In this document: piece after piece, positions 27,988-36,194 of the stretch
Layout: each line of letters opens with the position of its first letter
How positions within the stretch are numbered: the first letter of the stretch is position 1
NCBI GenBank assembly: GCA_022360095.1
Contig: JAKSDK010001896.1
Span: forward strand, 1-64,000
DNA length: 64,000 nucleotides
Source: Phycisphaerales bacterium
GTDB lineage: Bacteria; Planctomycetota; Phycisphaerae; UBA1845; UTPLA1
Reading direction: 5' to 3'
Position numbers and translations under genes: made by a program
Notes under the pieces: model-generated
What the model was told of the DNA's origin: nothing
Seen by the model: the letters and a program-made list of their open reading frames with translations, nothing else
Database searches by the model: none

Positions 27988-29004
27988 TTAATTCAGCAGA
28001 CCCAGGCCTAGATTGACGATCGGCCGGCCGTTCACCGAATCGACCTTGATGTTCGGGTCGCCGATTTCAATGGTGAGATCGAGGGTCTGTCCTGAGGCGA
28101 ATCGCAGAGTATACGTTCCCGCCGCGCCGACCTCGAAGGAATAGCCGCCCGCCTGATTGGTGCGTTTCGTGATGTTTTGTAACGAGACGGTGGAATTCGC
28201 CGAGCCTTCACCGAAATCGTATTGGCCGTTGCCGTTGTTGTCATTGTAGATGACGCCCAGGACGAACGTCGTGTTGGCCGTTGAAGTGCCGTAGTCCTGC
28301 GTCTGCATGATCGAATCGGTGAAGACGACACCGTCGCTCGGACGAGTGAAGCTGCCGCGAATAATGGAGATGCCGACCTCGCGCAGCTGGGCGTTCAACA
28401 TGGTCACACGATGGCCTCGACCCGGGATGCCGACATCGATGAACAAGTCATTGTGCTGCGACTCGACCGTCCGCACAGGATCAAGCGTGCCGGTCGTTCC
28501 CCGCCAGGCCAGGTTTTCACCCGCTGCCAGAAACACATAGCCCGCCGTCTGTATCCGCTGAAAAGGAGAAACGCCCTCAGGCGTTTCATGTTCGAAGTAA
28601 TCACGGTCCAACATATCGTTGCTGTGCACGATGGCCGACTGCCTGAGCCTGGCGTTCATGGCGACCGCCGGTTTGGAGGTCGCGTCCAGCCGGCCCGGGA
28701 TTCCCTCATCGATGGCAATGCCGCCCGCCGCAGCTTCCTCGGCAGGGCGAAGCCGCGCCCGGTTGATGCGTTCAAGGGACAACTGTTCCAGAAGCGATGC
28801 GTCGACCGATGCGGTTGCAGGAGGATTGCTACCGCCGTTGTCCGAATCCTGGGTGGCGCCGAGGCCGCCGCTACCGAGTTGAAGCGTGTTGCTGGGTTGC
28901 CCGCCGAACAGGAAAGTATCGCAGCCTGTAAGACAGGCTACCGTCAGCAGGAGAATTGCGAGATGGAGGCGACCGGAAATTCTGTAGAGGCTGTTGAAAT
29001 TCAC
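27988..29004 (-). CDS. CAP/SCP-domain lipoprotein
   Basis: A 338-residue exported protein with lipobox VACLTGC near residue 28. Residues about 70-235 form a CAP (SCP/PR-1) domain: LERINRARLRPAEEAAAG, LRQSAIVHSNDMLDRDYFEH, AGENLAWRG and HRVTMLNAQLREVGI, with the conserved His and Glu of the central cleft. CAP proteins bind lipids or act as extracellular modulators; bacterial roles are mostly unknown. A C-terminal beta domain (VIYNDNNGNGQYDFGEG, then TVSLQNITKRTNQAGGYSFE) resembles SdrD/CarboxypepD-reg-like folds. No operon partner. The ATG is preceded by a weak site. Confidence 0.87.
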   Translation of the reverse strand: MNFNSLYRISGRLHLAILLLTVACLTGCDTFLFGGQPSNTLQLGSGGLGATQDSDNGGSNPPATASVDASLLEQLSLERINRARLRPAEEAAAGGIAIDEGIPGRLDATSKPAVAMNARLRQSAIVHSNDMLDRDYFEHETPEGVSPFQRIQTAGYVFLAAGENLAWRGTTGTLDPVRTVESQHNDLFIDVGIPGRGHRVTMLNAQLREVGISIIRGSFTRPSDGVVFTDSIMQTQDYGTSTANTTFVLGVIYNDNNGNGQYDFGEGSANSTVSLQNITKRTNQAGGYSFEVGAAGTYTLRFASGQTLDLTIEIGDPNIKVDSVNGRPIVNLGLGLLN

Positions 29005-29215
29005 GTCCGGGGGCCCCTCCGCGGGTCTAGTGGTCGGGATGAACCAGGTCGGTTACGGTCAGTATAGTCACGCGAGTAGTGTCCGTCTCCCGGTCGTTTC
29101 CGGATAATCTGATCATACGATTCAAAAAATATCGAGACAAACATGAGTGGGCCTTTAGTTTAGAGTTGGCGGCTCCGCTAATCGGCACTTATTCGCGACA
29201 CAACCTGTAGTGAAC

Positions 29216-29929
29216 ATGCAACAGACCGAAACACATCCCGATTACGCTGAGGTCGCCGCCATACTACCGGCCTTGAACGAGGCCGAGTCCTTGCGTCGGC
29301 TTCTGCCCGAGCTGGCGACCTTCCGGCTGGGACAGATCATCGTCGGCGACAACGGCTCCACGGACGAGACCGCTCAGGTCGTCCGCGAACACGGCGGCCT
29401 CGTCGCCCACGAACCGCGCCGCGGCTATGGTGCCGCTTGTTGGGCGGCGATGCAACATCTCCGAAGTGATATTCGTGTCGTTTTATTTTTAGATGCCGAT
29501 TCGAGCGACGATCTGACGCGCCTGCCTGATTTGGTGCGGCCCATTCTTCGGGACGAGGCCGACCTGGTCATCGCCACGCGCGACGCTCCGACTGTCGAAA
29601 AAGGCGCATTGACATTTCAGCAACGTTTCGGAAATCGACTGGCCGTGTGGCTGATGCGAATGCGCTGGGGCTATCGCTATCGCGACCTCGGTCCTTTTCG
29701 CGCCATTCGCAGGGAATCACTGGATCGCATTCAAATGCGCGACCGGGCCTTCGGCTGGACGGTCGAGATGCAAATCCGCGCGCTGCAGGAAAAGCTTCGG
29801 ATCGATCAGGTCAGTGTTCATTACAAACGGCGTATCGGCAAGAGCAAGATCGGCGGCACGATCCGCGGCTCGATCAAGGCCGGCTATTGGATTCTCAGCA
29901 CGATCGCGCGGCATTGGCGGGCAACGTAG
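29216..29929 (+). CDS. Glycosyltransferase family 2 protein
   Basis: About 237 residues with a GT-A fold: AAILPALNEAESLRRLLPEL, IIVGDNGSTDETAQVVREHG, the DXD-like VLFLDADSSDD, and a C-terminal RIGKSKIGGTIRGSIKAGY. It resembles the dolichol-phosphate-mannose-synthase-like group, which moves a sugar from a nucleotide donor to a polyprenyl phosphate; no membrane helices follow, so it is the short soluble form. GTG 29210 is an alternative start two codons earlier. No linked glycan gene lies next to it. Confidence 0.9.
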   Translation: MQQTETHPDYAEVAAILPALNEAESLRRLLPELATFRLGQIIVGDNGSTDETAQVVREHGGLVAHEPRRGYGAACWAAMQHLRSDIRVVLFLDADSSDDLTRLPDLVRPILRDEADLVIATRDAPTVEKGALTFQQRFGNRLAVWLMRMRWGYRYRDLGPFRAIRRESLDRIQMRDRAFGWTVEMQIRALQEKLRIDQVSVHYKRRIGKSKIGGTIRGSIKAGYWILSTIARHWRAT

Positions 29930-29945
29930 CTGACCCAAGCAAAAC

Positions 29946-29984
29946 GAGAGCCGGCCCCCAGTGAACAGAACAGGACCGGCTCTC
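29946..29984. terminator. Hairpin after the GT2 gene
   Basis: GAGAGCCGG (29946-29954) pairs with CCGGCTCTC (29976-29984). There is no T-tract rightward; leftward a short TTTT follows. It may help end the glycosyltransferase transcript, but the evidence is only the stem. Confidence 0.35.
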
Positions 29985-30253
29985 GCAGCGGTGAAAAAAG
30001 GAGAGAGACTCGTTTGATGATCGTTTTCGGCTACACGGCATCGCCACGGCGACGCCGGTGCTGATGGGATATGCGACGTTCAGGGGGCGACATTCACGGT
30101 GTTTTCAAATGGGGCGTTTTTCGGTCCGGCAATCCGGCAAAGGCAGGTTTTTGATAAAAAGGCGTGAATCAGCAGATCCGTTTGTCGCAAGGTCTACTTG
30201 TCCACTGTCGTGGGTGGACGGAAATCTTGATCTTGCTCAGGGAGATACGGATC

Positions 30254-31750
30254 GTGTTGAGAAAGACGCAACTTGCCCGTTTGGCGATCACCAGTGCGGC
30301 AATCCTTTTGCTCGCGCTGCCCCCTTTTCCCGGCTGCGGCACCGACGAACTGCTGCCCAAAGGCCCGAACAACGCCGGCCAGGGTGGCGACCAGGATGGC
30401 GACGACGTCGTGGATGACACCGACAATTGCCTGGACGTGTTCAACCCCAATCAGGCGAATCTTGATGGCGACAGCCTGGGCAACTTGTGCGACAACTGCC
30501 CCGACATTCCGAACAACGATCAAGCGGATGAGGATTCCGACGGCGTCGGCGACGCATGCGACAACTGTCTGGGTTTGGCCAATGTCAATCAGGCCGACCC
30601 GGATGGCGACGGCTTCGGAAGCCCTTGCGACAACTGTCCGGACGTCGTGAACTTCGATCAGACAGACAGCGACGGCGACGGGATCGGCGACTTATGCGAC
30701 AATTGTCTGGTTGTCCCGAGTTCCAACGTCGATACCGATTCGGACGGATTCGGTGATGAATGCGACAACTGCCCCCTGACGGAAAATCCCGATCAGACGG
30801 ACAGCGACGGCGACGGCGTGGGCGATGCATGCGACAATTGCCCAGAGGAGCCCAACGAAGATCAGGCCGACACGAACGGAAACGGCATCGGAAATGCTTG
30901 TGAACCGCTGGTCATTGCGTTTTCATCCGAGCGCGACGGCAACTCGGAAATCTACCTGATGTCGATGGACGGCAGCCGTCAAACCCGCCTGACCTACACG
31001 CCTGCGAATGATCGGCACCCGGCGTGGAGTGACGACGGAACTCGACTCGCGTTTTCCTCCGAAGGCAGCGACGGCAACGACGACATCTATATCACGAGTT
31101 CCGACGGATTTGACCGGCTGACGCAAAATGTCGGCCACAACATACGGCCGTGCTTCAATCCCCGCGGAAATGAGATCATTTTCACGTCCGACCGGTCGGG
31201 CAATCATGACATCTACACCATGAACCTGGACGGGTCGGCCCAAACGCCGATTGTCACGACTCAATCGTTCGACGACTATCCGGTGTTCAACCCGACCGGT
31301 TGCAAGATTGCTTACTCTTCATCTCAGCATGGAGCCCCTGATGTTTACATCGCAGATGCCGACGGCTCAGACCCGACGCCGGTCACCGATGATCCGGAAT
31401 CTGCCTCATCACCGTGCTTCAGCCCGGACGGTTCCAGGATCGTGTTTTGTTCTGCCCGAACCCTGAAGAGGCAGATTTACATCATCAATACCGACGGGAC
31501 CGGCGAGACTCGTCTGACGAACAACGACGCACAGGACAGGGATCCCGTGTTCACGCCCGACGGGAGCAAGATCCTTTTCAGCTCGGATCGAGGTAAAAAC
31601 GGATATGATATTTACATCATGAACGCGGACGGGACCGATCAGGTCCCGCTCACCGACAGCCCTGGCGATGATCGGGAGCCTGCCATCGCCATGCCGTGGT
31701 CCCCCGCCTTCTGTGCGAGCCCGGGCGGCGGCGCAGGCGGCGGACTATAA
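30254..31750 (+). CDS. Lipoprotein with thrombospondin type 3 repeats and PD40 propeller
   Basis: GTG 30254 is chosen because GGGAG lies nine bases before it and a lipoprotein signal follows ([20 protein letters not shown]). Next come about seven calcium-binding TSP3-type repeats (DxDxDGxGDxCDNC; for example [20 protein letters not shown]) over roughly 170 residues. TolB/PD40 blades follow ([59 protein letters not shown]). Such propellers bind partner proteins or glycans at the cell surface. It ends in a Gly-rich tail. It looks monocistronic. Confidence 0.87.
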   Translation: MLRKTQLARLAITSAAILLLALPPFPGCGTDELLPKGPNNAGQGGDQDGDDVVDDTDNCLDVFNPNQANLDGDSLGNLCDNCPDIPNNDQADEDSDGVGDACDNCLGLANVNQADPDGDGFGSPCDNCPDVVNFDQTDSDGDGIGDLCDNCLVVPSSNVDTDSDGFGDECDNCPLTENPDQTDSDGDGVGDACDNCPEEPNEDQADTNGNGIGNACEPLVIAFSSERDGNSEIYLMSMDGSRQTRLTYTPANDRHPAWSDDGTRLAFSSEGSDGNDDIYITSSDGFDRLTQNVGHNIRPCFNPRGNEIIFTSDRSGNHDIYTMNLDGSAQTPIVTTQSFDDYPVFNPTGCKIAYSSSQHGAPDVYIADADGSDPTPVTDDPESASSPCFSPDGSRIVFCSARTLKRQIYIINTDGTGETRLTNNDAQDRDPVFTPDGSKILFSSDRGKNGYDIYIMNADGTDQVPLTDSPGDDREPAIAMPWSPAFCASPGGGAGGGL

Positions 31751-31912
31751 GCACTGCGATGAAACCTCCGTGTGGGGAATCTCATGCAAGACTGGGGCTC
31801 GTTCTTCTCAGTGCAAGACCCATGATGGACGGGCGTGATTCCCCAACCTTGCTCGGAAGCAAGGTTGAGGCACCCATGCATAGATTAAGGCCGCGAACGT
31901 GAGGAAGTCGTT

Positions 31913-32338
31913 TCATTTTGGAGGGACGGCCGGCGGGTCAATCTCCTCCGCGGCGATGCGCGCGTACATGATTGGAACAAGCCAGTCCGGTATGGGGTGT
32001 TTTGTATAGTCGATCCACTTCTGGATGATGAACCAGTGTCGCTCCATCAGATCGCGCAACTCCGACAGCTCTTCTTGCGATGCGGCCTCGATGACTTCCA
32101 TGCGTAACCCGTCGCACCCGACCCCGAACTTGCGTGCGACGGGCACGACGTCGCGCAATTCCTCCGGGACGTCCTCCGGTCGGAGTTCGATGTCAAGTTG
32201 TGGATCGCGCTCCGGGGGCGTCGGCTCGACTGCTTTACGACCAAGGCGATCCAGCAACCACGAACTGGAGAGCAGAAGGCCGACCAGCCCCGCGATACCG
32301 ATCCCGACCCCGATCAAGATCCCGAACCAGAAGCCCAT
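31913..32338 (-). CDS. Small membrane-anchored protein of unknown function
   Basis: 141 residues: an N-terminal Gly-rich membrane helix (FWFGILIGVGIGIAGLVGLL), a Pro-rich linker and a helical soluble part (LDIELRPEDVPEELRDVVPV, ASQEELSELRDLMERHWFII). No known domain recognised. AAAAGGAGAC lies just before the ATG on the leftward strand, which supports the start. The hydrophilic part should be cytoplasmic or periplasmic depending on orientation. Confidence 0.7.
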   Translation of the reverse strand: MGFWFGILIGVGIGIAGLVGLLLSSSWLLDRLGRKAVEPTPPERDPQLDIELRPEDVPEELRDVVPVARKFGVGCDGLRMEVIEAASQEELSELRDLMERHWFIIQKWIDYTKHPIPDWLVPIMYARIAAEEIDPPAVPPK

Positions 32339-32482
32339 GGTTGTCTCCTTTTCCGAATCAGGATGAATCAGCTTCGTATGACGATATCCATTTTAAAGCA
32401 CAGGTGCACCATTCGTCGCTTCCGAGCAGGGATGCGGCGTCCCACCCGACGTCACTTTTGGAACGAATCGAACTCCTCAAAG

Positions 32483-32508
32483 CCCCGGGCTGCCCTGCCC
32501 GGGGTTTT
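32483..32508. terminator. REP-like hairpin followed by T4
   Basis: CCCCGGGC (32483-32490) pairs with GCCCGGGG (32497-32504), then TTTT rightward and CTTTG leftward. It lies 54 bases after the end of the leftward zinc-ribbon gene and can act as its terminator. The same core, CCCCGGGC-N6-GCCCGGGG, occurs twice more at 36195-36305, so it is also a repeat family. Confidence 0.55.
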
Positions 32509-32561
32509 GTGCGTGGTCGTGGGTCATCGCCCGCGTGTCGTCGTCGGCTGGGGGCTCCACC

Positions 32562-33128
32562 CTACACCGCGACAGCTTGGTCCTCCGGAATCGGCGTGGC
32601 ACATTCCGGACAGATGCCGTGGGTGTTGGTTCTGACGTCATAACCGCATTCCACGCAGCGGCCCTTCCTGCGGCGCCGACGGTGGGCTCGTCCGGCAAGA
32701 ATCACGGACCAGGCGACGGGGTACGCGGCGAATGCGATCAGCGGCATCCATAGCGGAATCTTAATCCGGCGCAACCATAGTGTGTTTTGTCGGCGAGTGT
32801 ATTCGAAACCGCCAAAACTTAGATTCCGCCCGGTCGCAGACACGTCATCCGGGTCATCGGTCATCACGCTCGTTGAGATGCTCAATTGGCCGTCCGTGAG
32901 ACGAATTTTATAGTCAGGCACCGAGAAACGAATGCCATACGTGGGTGAAACGTGCCCGACGATCACGCTGACAGAGTGATAGGAGACGTCGGCGGCACCA
33001 CCGACCCTCCCGAAAAAACGGGCGTCGAACTCGTAGGAGAGAATCCCGAGGAGAATGACGGCCATCGTGGCCGTCAGCGTGAGGAAAAGAAGAACGCGAT
33101 GGATGATTGCACGTAACAATGTGTTCAC
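32562..33128 (-). CDS. Membrane protein with C-terminal zinc ribbon (planctomycete family)
   Basis: 188 residues: N-terminal helix (VLLFLTLTATMAVILLGILS), an extracytoplasmic domain with FGGFEYTRRQNTLWLRRIKI, a second hydrophobic segment (IPLWMPLIAFAAYPVAWSVI), a basic run (RAHRRRRRKGR) and a ribbon CVECGYD...GICPECATP with two CxxC pairs. It is the intact relative of the broken genes at 10358 and 13142. The start codon is GTG at 33128. The function of the family is unknown. Confidence 0.75.
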   Translation of the reverse strand: MNTLLRAIIHRVLLFLTLTATMAVILLGILSYEFDARFFGRVGGAADVSYHSVSVIVGHVSPTYGIRFSVPDYKIRLTDGQLSISTSVMTDDPDDVSATGRNLSFGGFEYTRRQNTLWLRRIKIPLWMPLIAFAAYPVAWSVILAGRAHRRRRRKGRCVECGYDVRTNTHGICPECATPIPEDQAVAV

Positions 33129-33224
33129 CGGGCGCAGGTAGCTTTCGTATTCATCCTAAGTCGCATCACTGGTTCTTGCGCAACGCGTTTTTTGGCTTCC
33201 CCTGCCGACGACGTTTCGTCCTCC

Positions 33225-33259
33225 GTCCCGGGGTAGCCGCGCAGCGGCTACCCCGGGAC
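33225..33259. repeat. Perfect 16-base inverted repeat
   Basis: Positions 33225-33240 and 33244-33259 are exact reverse complements with a three-base spacer; the core is CCCGGGGTAGCCGC. It lies between the AraC-type gene and the zinc-ribbon gene, both leftward, 32 bases after the AraC stop. No T-tract follows, so it may be a REP-like element or a processing hairpin rather than an intrinsic terminator. Confidence 0.7.
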
Positions 33260-33290
33260 GTTGTTCAACGTTTAAGGCCGTGGATGCGAT

Positions 33291-34235
33291 TTACAGGGGC
33301 TTCACCGGCACGCAGATGTCGACGATCCACTTCTTTTCGGGATGGTCGTCCGCGTGATTCAGGTACATCTCGTAACAAGGTCGATCGTCCGGCTGGAAAC
33401 CGCTCTGCGGCAGCCATTCGCAGATGATCTTATTCCAGGCGTCACCGAACTCTTCGGTCGTCACTTCCGCGTGGTAAACGGCGCACTTGCCGCCGGACAC
33501 CGTCTGCGTGCCGATGTCGCCCGACGTTTCCGTTCCTTCGGGCACGGTGACGCAGGCGTCGTAGCGCACTTTCTCGGGCGGCGTCACCTCCGGGCTGTCC
33601 CAACAGATGCCGAGCATCTGGCCCCCCGTCCCGAATCCGCGCGGTCCGGCCCACTGCATCAGACGGCCGAATGCCTCGGCCGATCCTTCTTCACCGTACG
33701 GTCCCAAGTGGCGAGCATAGGCGACGTGATACGCAGGCATGTCTTTGACTTCAACGTTCATCTTCTGGCTCCTTTCTATATCTGGCCATTGTTTGTTGAT
33801 CCAATTAGAAAGGTATATCGCAGACGAAGTTTTGGCGTTTGAATCGTTGCCTTCTGTGTTTGATTTTTTGCTTTCCTGCTCCCGATGGGAATCGCGGTAT
33901 TCGCTGGGCGACTCGCCGAAGTGCTTGCGAAACGCCGTCGCAAAATTCTGCGAACTCGAAAAACCGACGGCAAAGGCGATATCCGTCACGTCACGGTTCA
34001 TGTCGAAGAGCAGGAACTGGGCCGATCGTTCGAGCCGCAGCCGGCGCGTGAACTCCGCGACCGTCTCGCCCGTGACGCCCTTGAAGATACGATGGAAATG
34101 GAACTTGGAAAACGCCGCGGCCTCGGCGATTTCGTCGAGCGTCGGATTCTCCGCTAGGTGGGCGCTGATGTAGTCCATCGCGCTGCAGACCCGTCGGATG
34201 TATTCCCGAAGGTTGGCTTCACTGGGGATGGGCAT
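33291..34235 (-). CDS. AraC-family regulator with GyrI-like effector domain
   Basis: 314 residues. The N-terminal part is a double helix-turn-helix AraC DNA-binding domain (residues about 8-110: IRRVCSAMDYISAHL, TLDEIAEAAAFSKFHFHRIF, VTDIAFAVGFSSSQNFATAF). The C-terminal part, about 160-314, is a GyrI-like/SHS2 small-molecule-binding domain (MNVEVKDMPAYHVAYARHLG, VRYDACVTVPEG, YEMYLNHADDHPEKKWIVDI). This order is that of Rob/SoxS-like regulators of drug response. No obvious target gene is adjacent. A polar linker joins the domains. ATG 34235 is the start. Confidence 0.92.
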   Translation of the reverse strand: MPIPSEANLREYIRRVCSAMDYISAHLAENPTLDEIAEAAAFSKFHFHRIFKGVTGETVAEFTRRLRLERSAQFLLFDMNRDVTDIAFAVGFSSSQNFATAFRKHFGESPSEYRDSHREQESKKSNTEGNDSNAKTSSAIYLSNWINKQWPDIERSQKMNVEVKDMPAYHVAYARHLGPYGEEGSAEAFGRLMQWAGPRGFGTGGQMLGICWDSPEVTPPEKVRYDACVTVPEGTETSGDIGTQTVSGGKCAVYHAEVTTEEFGDAWNKIICEWLPQSGFQPDDRPCYEMYLNHADDHPEKKWIVDICVPVKPL

Positions 34236-34272
34236 CGTGGTCTCAGGCCGCTATTCGGCTCGGCTAGTTTTT

Positions 34273-34301
34273 TTGCGTGCTCGCTTTAAGTGTTGTATAT
34301 T
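34273..34301 (+). promoter_or_regulatory. Promoter of the panA toxin-antitoxin operon, possibly leaderless
   Basis: TTGCGT (34273-34278) and TATATT (34296-34301) are separated by 17 bases. The predicted transcription start falls at about 34308, on the A of the ATG, and there is no Shine-Dalgarno sequence before that ATG. This suggests a leaderless mRNA. The AT-rich stretch overlapping the -10 box is where autoregulation would be expected. Confidence 0.5.
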
Positions 34302-34307
34302 ATTAGT

Positions 34308-34907
34308 ATGGCCAAGGCGATTGATATTGCTCGATATATTTTGTGGCTTGCAGCAAGCGAGCCTGAGGCCGAGCCCATATCGCACATGCGGCTGCAAAAA
34401 CTACTCTATTACGCACAGGGTTGGCGGCTGGCCATGCGTGGGGAGTCTCTGTTTGATGACCCGATTAATGGCTGGGTACACGGGCCGGTCGTCAGAAGCG
34501 TGTATCCTGCTTTCTCACGTTATGACGCCGGCGCGATCCCGAGCAGCGAGGCCGAAGAAGGGGAAAAGCTTGCTTGCGATGAAATGGCGTTGGTTGAGTC
34601 GATTTGGGAGAACTATAAGAAGTACTCCGCGGCTGAGTTAAGAAAAAAAACACATTCCGAGGAACCCTGGCTGGAGTCTCGCCGAGGCATGGAGCCGGAG
34701 GAGCGTGGTAACCGAGTAATTTCTCGCGAGACGATGCGCAATTTTTTCCGAGATCAATATAAGCAGTTTGCCCGGCCGGGGCTGACACTTGATCGATTAG
34801 AGCGAGCGGAACAGGAACTGAAATCCGGTCAAGGTGTCCTGCTCTCAAGTATTCGTGAGCGACTGGCAAATGCCTTACCGAGTCAGACTGACCCAGGCGG
34901 CGGATGA
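34308..34907 (+). CDS. panA: Panacea-domain (DUF4065) antitoxin
   Basis: About 199 residues with a Panacea domain over residues 5-150. Diagnostic parts are IDIARYILWLA, MRLQKLLYYAQGWRLAMRGE, LFDDPINGWVHGPVVRSVYP and the helical segment KKYSAAELRKKTHSEEPW. Panacea proteins are hyperpromiscuous antitoxins that pair with many unrelated toxins, so the downstream gene is the expected partner. The toxin gene starts 38 bases before this gene ends. ATG 34308 is preferred over the upstream TTG because it fits the domain start and the promoter. Confidence 0.87.
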   Translation: MAKAIDIARYILWLAASEPEAEPISHMRLQKLLYYAQGWRLAMRGESLFDDPINGWVHGPVVRSVYPAFSRYDAGAIPSSEAEEGEKLACDEMALVESIWENYKKYSAAELRKKTHSEEPWLESRRGMEPEERGNRVISRETMRNFFRDQYKQFARPGLTLDRLERAEQELKSGQGVLLSSIRERLANALPSQTDPGGG

Positions 34908-35160
34908 TCGAATCGGAAAATACTCCTATGATGTTCAAAACTTAATACTCGACGAGCTAGAGAGACTTGCGACCAATCCCACATCGCTGAGTGACCCAAG
35001 TCACTTTCCCTATCCCCCCGACTATCAACTATTCAAATTCAAAGTGGAGTTTGCTGGAGCAGACTATCGGTTGGTCGCTTGTTTCAAGTATGCCGCCAAC
35101 GAAAACGAGATTTGGATTTTCGAGCTTGAAGACCAAATCGAGGATGACCGGCCTGCATAG
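34870..35160 (+). CDS. RelE/ParE-superfamily toxin, partner of PanA
   Basis: 96 residues starting MPYRVRLTQAADDRIGKYSY, with the RelE-like order helix-helix-strands (VQNLILDELERLATNP, then LFKFKVEFAGADYRLVACFK and EIWIFELEDQI). The family either cleaves mRNA in the ribosome (RelE) or inhibits gyrase (ParE). The basic catalytic set of RelE is not clearly present, so the target cannot be assigned. It overlaps panA by 38 bases, a common arrangement that keeps antitoxin and toxin synthesis coupled. Confidence 0.8.
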   Translation: MPYRVRLTQAADDRIGKYSYDVQNLILDELERLATNPTSLSDPSHFPYPPDYQLFKFKVEFAGADYRLVACFKYAANENEIWIFELEDQIEDDRPA

Positions 35161-35202
35161 TTTTCAACGGCACCGAATTTCCTGGTCGGGTTCATTTGAT
35201 AT

Positions 35203-35378
35203 TAGCCCCGGCGTTCACGCCGGGGGAAAGAGGTCAGAAAAACATTGAGGCCCGTTCACGGGCCTTCCCCGTATTGTCTCCCGCGCAAATTTCCGGCGAA
35301 GCAGCGAGAAGGCCCGTTAACGGGCCTAAACAAATCATATCGAAATATACCGGAACCCCGGCGTGAACGCCGGGGCTA
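35203..35378. repeat. Mirrored palindrome cluster (A-B-B'-A') after the toxin gene
   Basis: Four palindromes lie in mirror order. A is 35203-35225 and A' is 35356-35378, its exact reverse complement (core CCCCGGCGTTCACGCCGGGG). B is 35248-35267 and B' is 35308-35327, identical in reverse complement except for one base in the loop (GGCCCGTTCACGGGCC versus GGCCCGTTAACGGGCC). Each can form its own hairpin, and the whole can form a long cruciform. It starts 42 bases after the toxin stop. This is the geometry of BIME-type REP elements; no REP-associated transposase is in the window. Confidence 0.8.
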
Positions 35379-35436
35379 TGATGCGAGCTACGCTGTAACG
35401 AGTTTTTCTCTTGAAGTGAAACCGTTACCGAATGCC

Positions 35437-35769
35437 CTACGATTTTTTTTGCTTCTTTTGCGTAGTGGCCTTGAGGGCTTCGTTGATGGCGGCTCGGAGT
35501 TCGGGGGCGACGGTGCGGGCGGTCTTTTCGGGGTTGGACCACTTTTTGGCGAAGGTGTCCGGGTCGATCTCGGCTTGCTTGCGAAGATTTGAGGCCAGTT
35601 CGAGCAGTTTATCCGGGGGAATGCACAGGAGCACTTCCGTGGCTACGCACCATGCGTAGCGGCCGAGACCCCGTTTACCAAGCATCTTTTTGTTGTGGGC
35701 ACTGATGGCCTTTTTCCACTTCGGCGGAAGTGCCACACCTGCATTTTCCCAGTTCATGAGAGTAATCAT
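35437..35769 (-). CDS. Small protein of unknown function
   Basis: 110 residues, rich in Lys and Ala (VALPPKWKKAISAHNKKMLG, CIPPDKLLELASNLRKQAEI, LKATTQKKQKKS). No domain is recognised; the basic composition and helical parts would fit a nucleic-acid-associated protein but that is only inference. The start may be the second Met (MNWENAG, 35754). The promoter side is very AT-rich with repeated AATACTTT/AGTATTTT motifs at 35781-35813, which may be an operator. Confidence 0.5.
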   Translation of the reverse strand: MITLMNWENAGVALPPKWKKAISAHNKKMLGKRGLGRYAWCVATEVLLCIPPDKLLELASNLRKQAEIDPDTFAKKWSNPEKTARTVAPELRAAINEALKATTQKKQKKS

Positions 35770-35817
35770 GGGGTAACAGGAAAATACCTGTAAAGTATTC
35801 TAAAAGTATTTTTAAAG

Positions 35818-35846
35818 TTGACATTCTCGAAATCCTGTGCCATAAT
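35818..35846 (+). promoter_or_regulatory. Near-consensus sigma-70 promoter of a putative ncRNA
   Basis: TTGACA (35818-35823) is followed after exactly 17 bases by CATAAT (35841-35846). This is the best promoter match seen in the window. No gene with a start codon and ribosome binding site follows for about 500 bases; the next feature is a strongly structured region, so the transcript is probably an RNA. Confidence 0.6.
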
Positions 35847-35852
35847 TAATTG

Positions 35853-36060
35853 GTGACAATTAGTAACGCACGATTCCACTTGAATCGTGTGGTGAGCAAG
35901 TTGTCTTGGCGGCGAACCATCAACCTACGCGTCACATAGCTGCGGCGCGTAGGCGCTCGATTTCGCTGAGGCTGCCTCGCCCGGGTTAGGGTCCGCGCTT
36001 ATCATGCGGGCGCTGCCCGGTGCGCGGAGGCACGCAAATCGAGCTTGATGGTTCGCGCGT
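35853..36060 (+). ncRNA. Candidate structured non-coding RNA
   Basis: From the predicted start near 35853 a hairpin (CACGATTC/GAATCGTG, 35869-35889) comes first. A perfect 12-base stem follows (35912-35923 with 36045-36056) that encloses a multi-branch domain: P2 CCTACGCG/CGCGTAGG (35924-35931 with 35946-35953), P3 GCTCGATTT/AAATCGAGC (35955-35963 with 36036-36044), and within it GCCTC/GAGGC, CCGGG/CCCGG and a terminal GTCCGC/GCGGGC stem. Helices stack with almost no unpaired bases at the junction. It does not match tmRNA, RNase P, SRP or 6S RNA patterns by eye. No coding frame fits. It could instead be a mobile palindromic element. Confidence 0.5.
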
Positions 36061-36194
36061 GCTCTCTGTCGCACCGGGTGGCGTCCGTTTTCTTGCGCCG
36101 GTTCGGCGACGGCATTCGATGAAGGGAACATTGAGAAAGACGGAAGACGGTGCGCGCAAAGCGAAAGAATGATGCGAAGTGGGAGAAAAGACGC

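Noticed and set aside
35234-35542. Leftward 102-codon frame through the palindrome cluster
   Set aside because: It runs across the repeats and into the next gene; no ribosome site or domain.
35853-36060. Assignment of the structured RNA to tmRNA, RNase P, SRP or 6S RNA
   Set aside because: None of the conserved sequence blocks of these RNAs is present, and the branch pattern differs.
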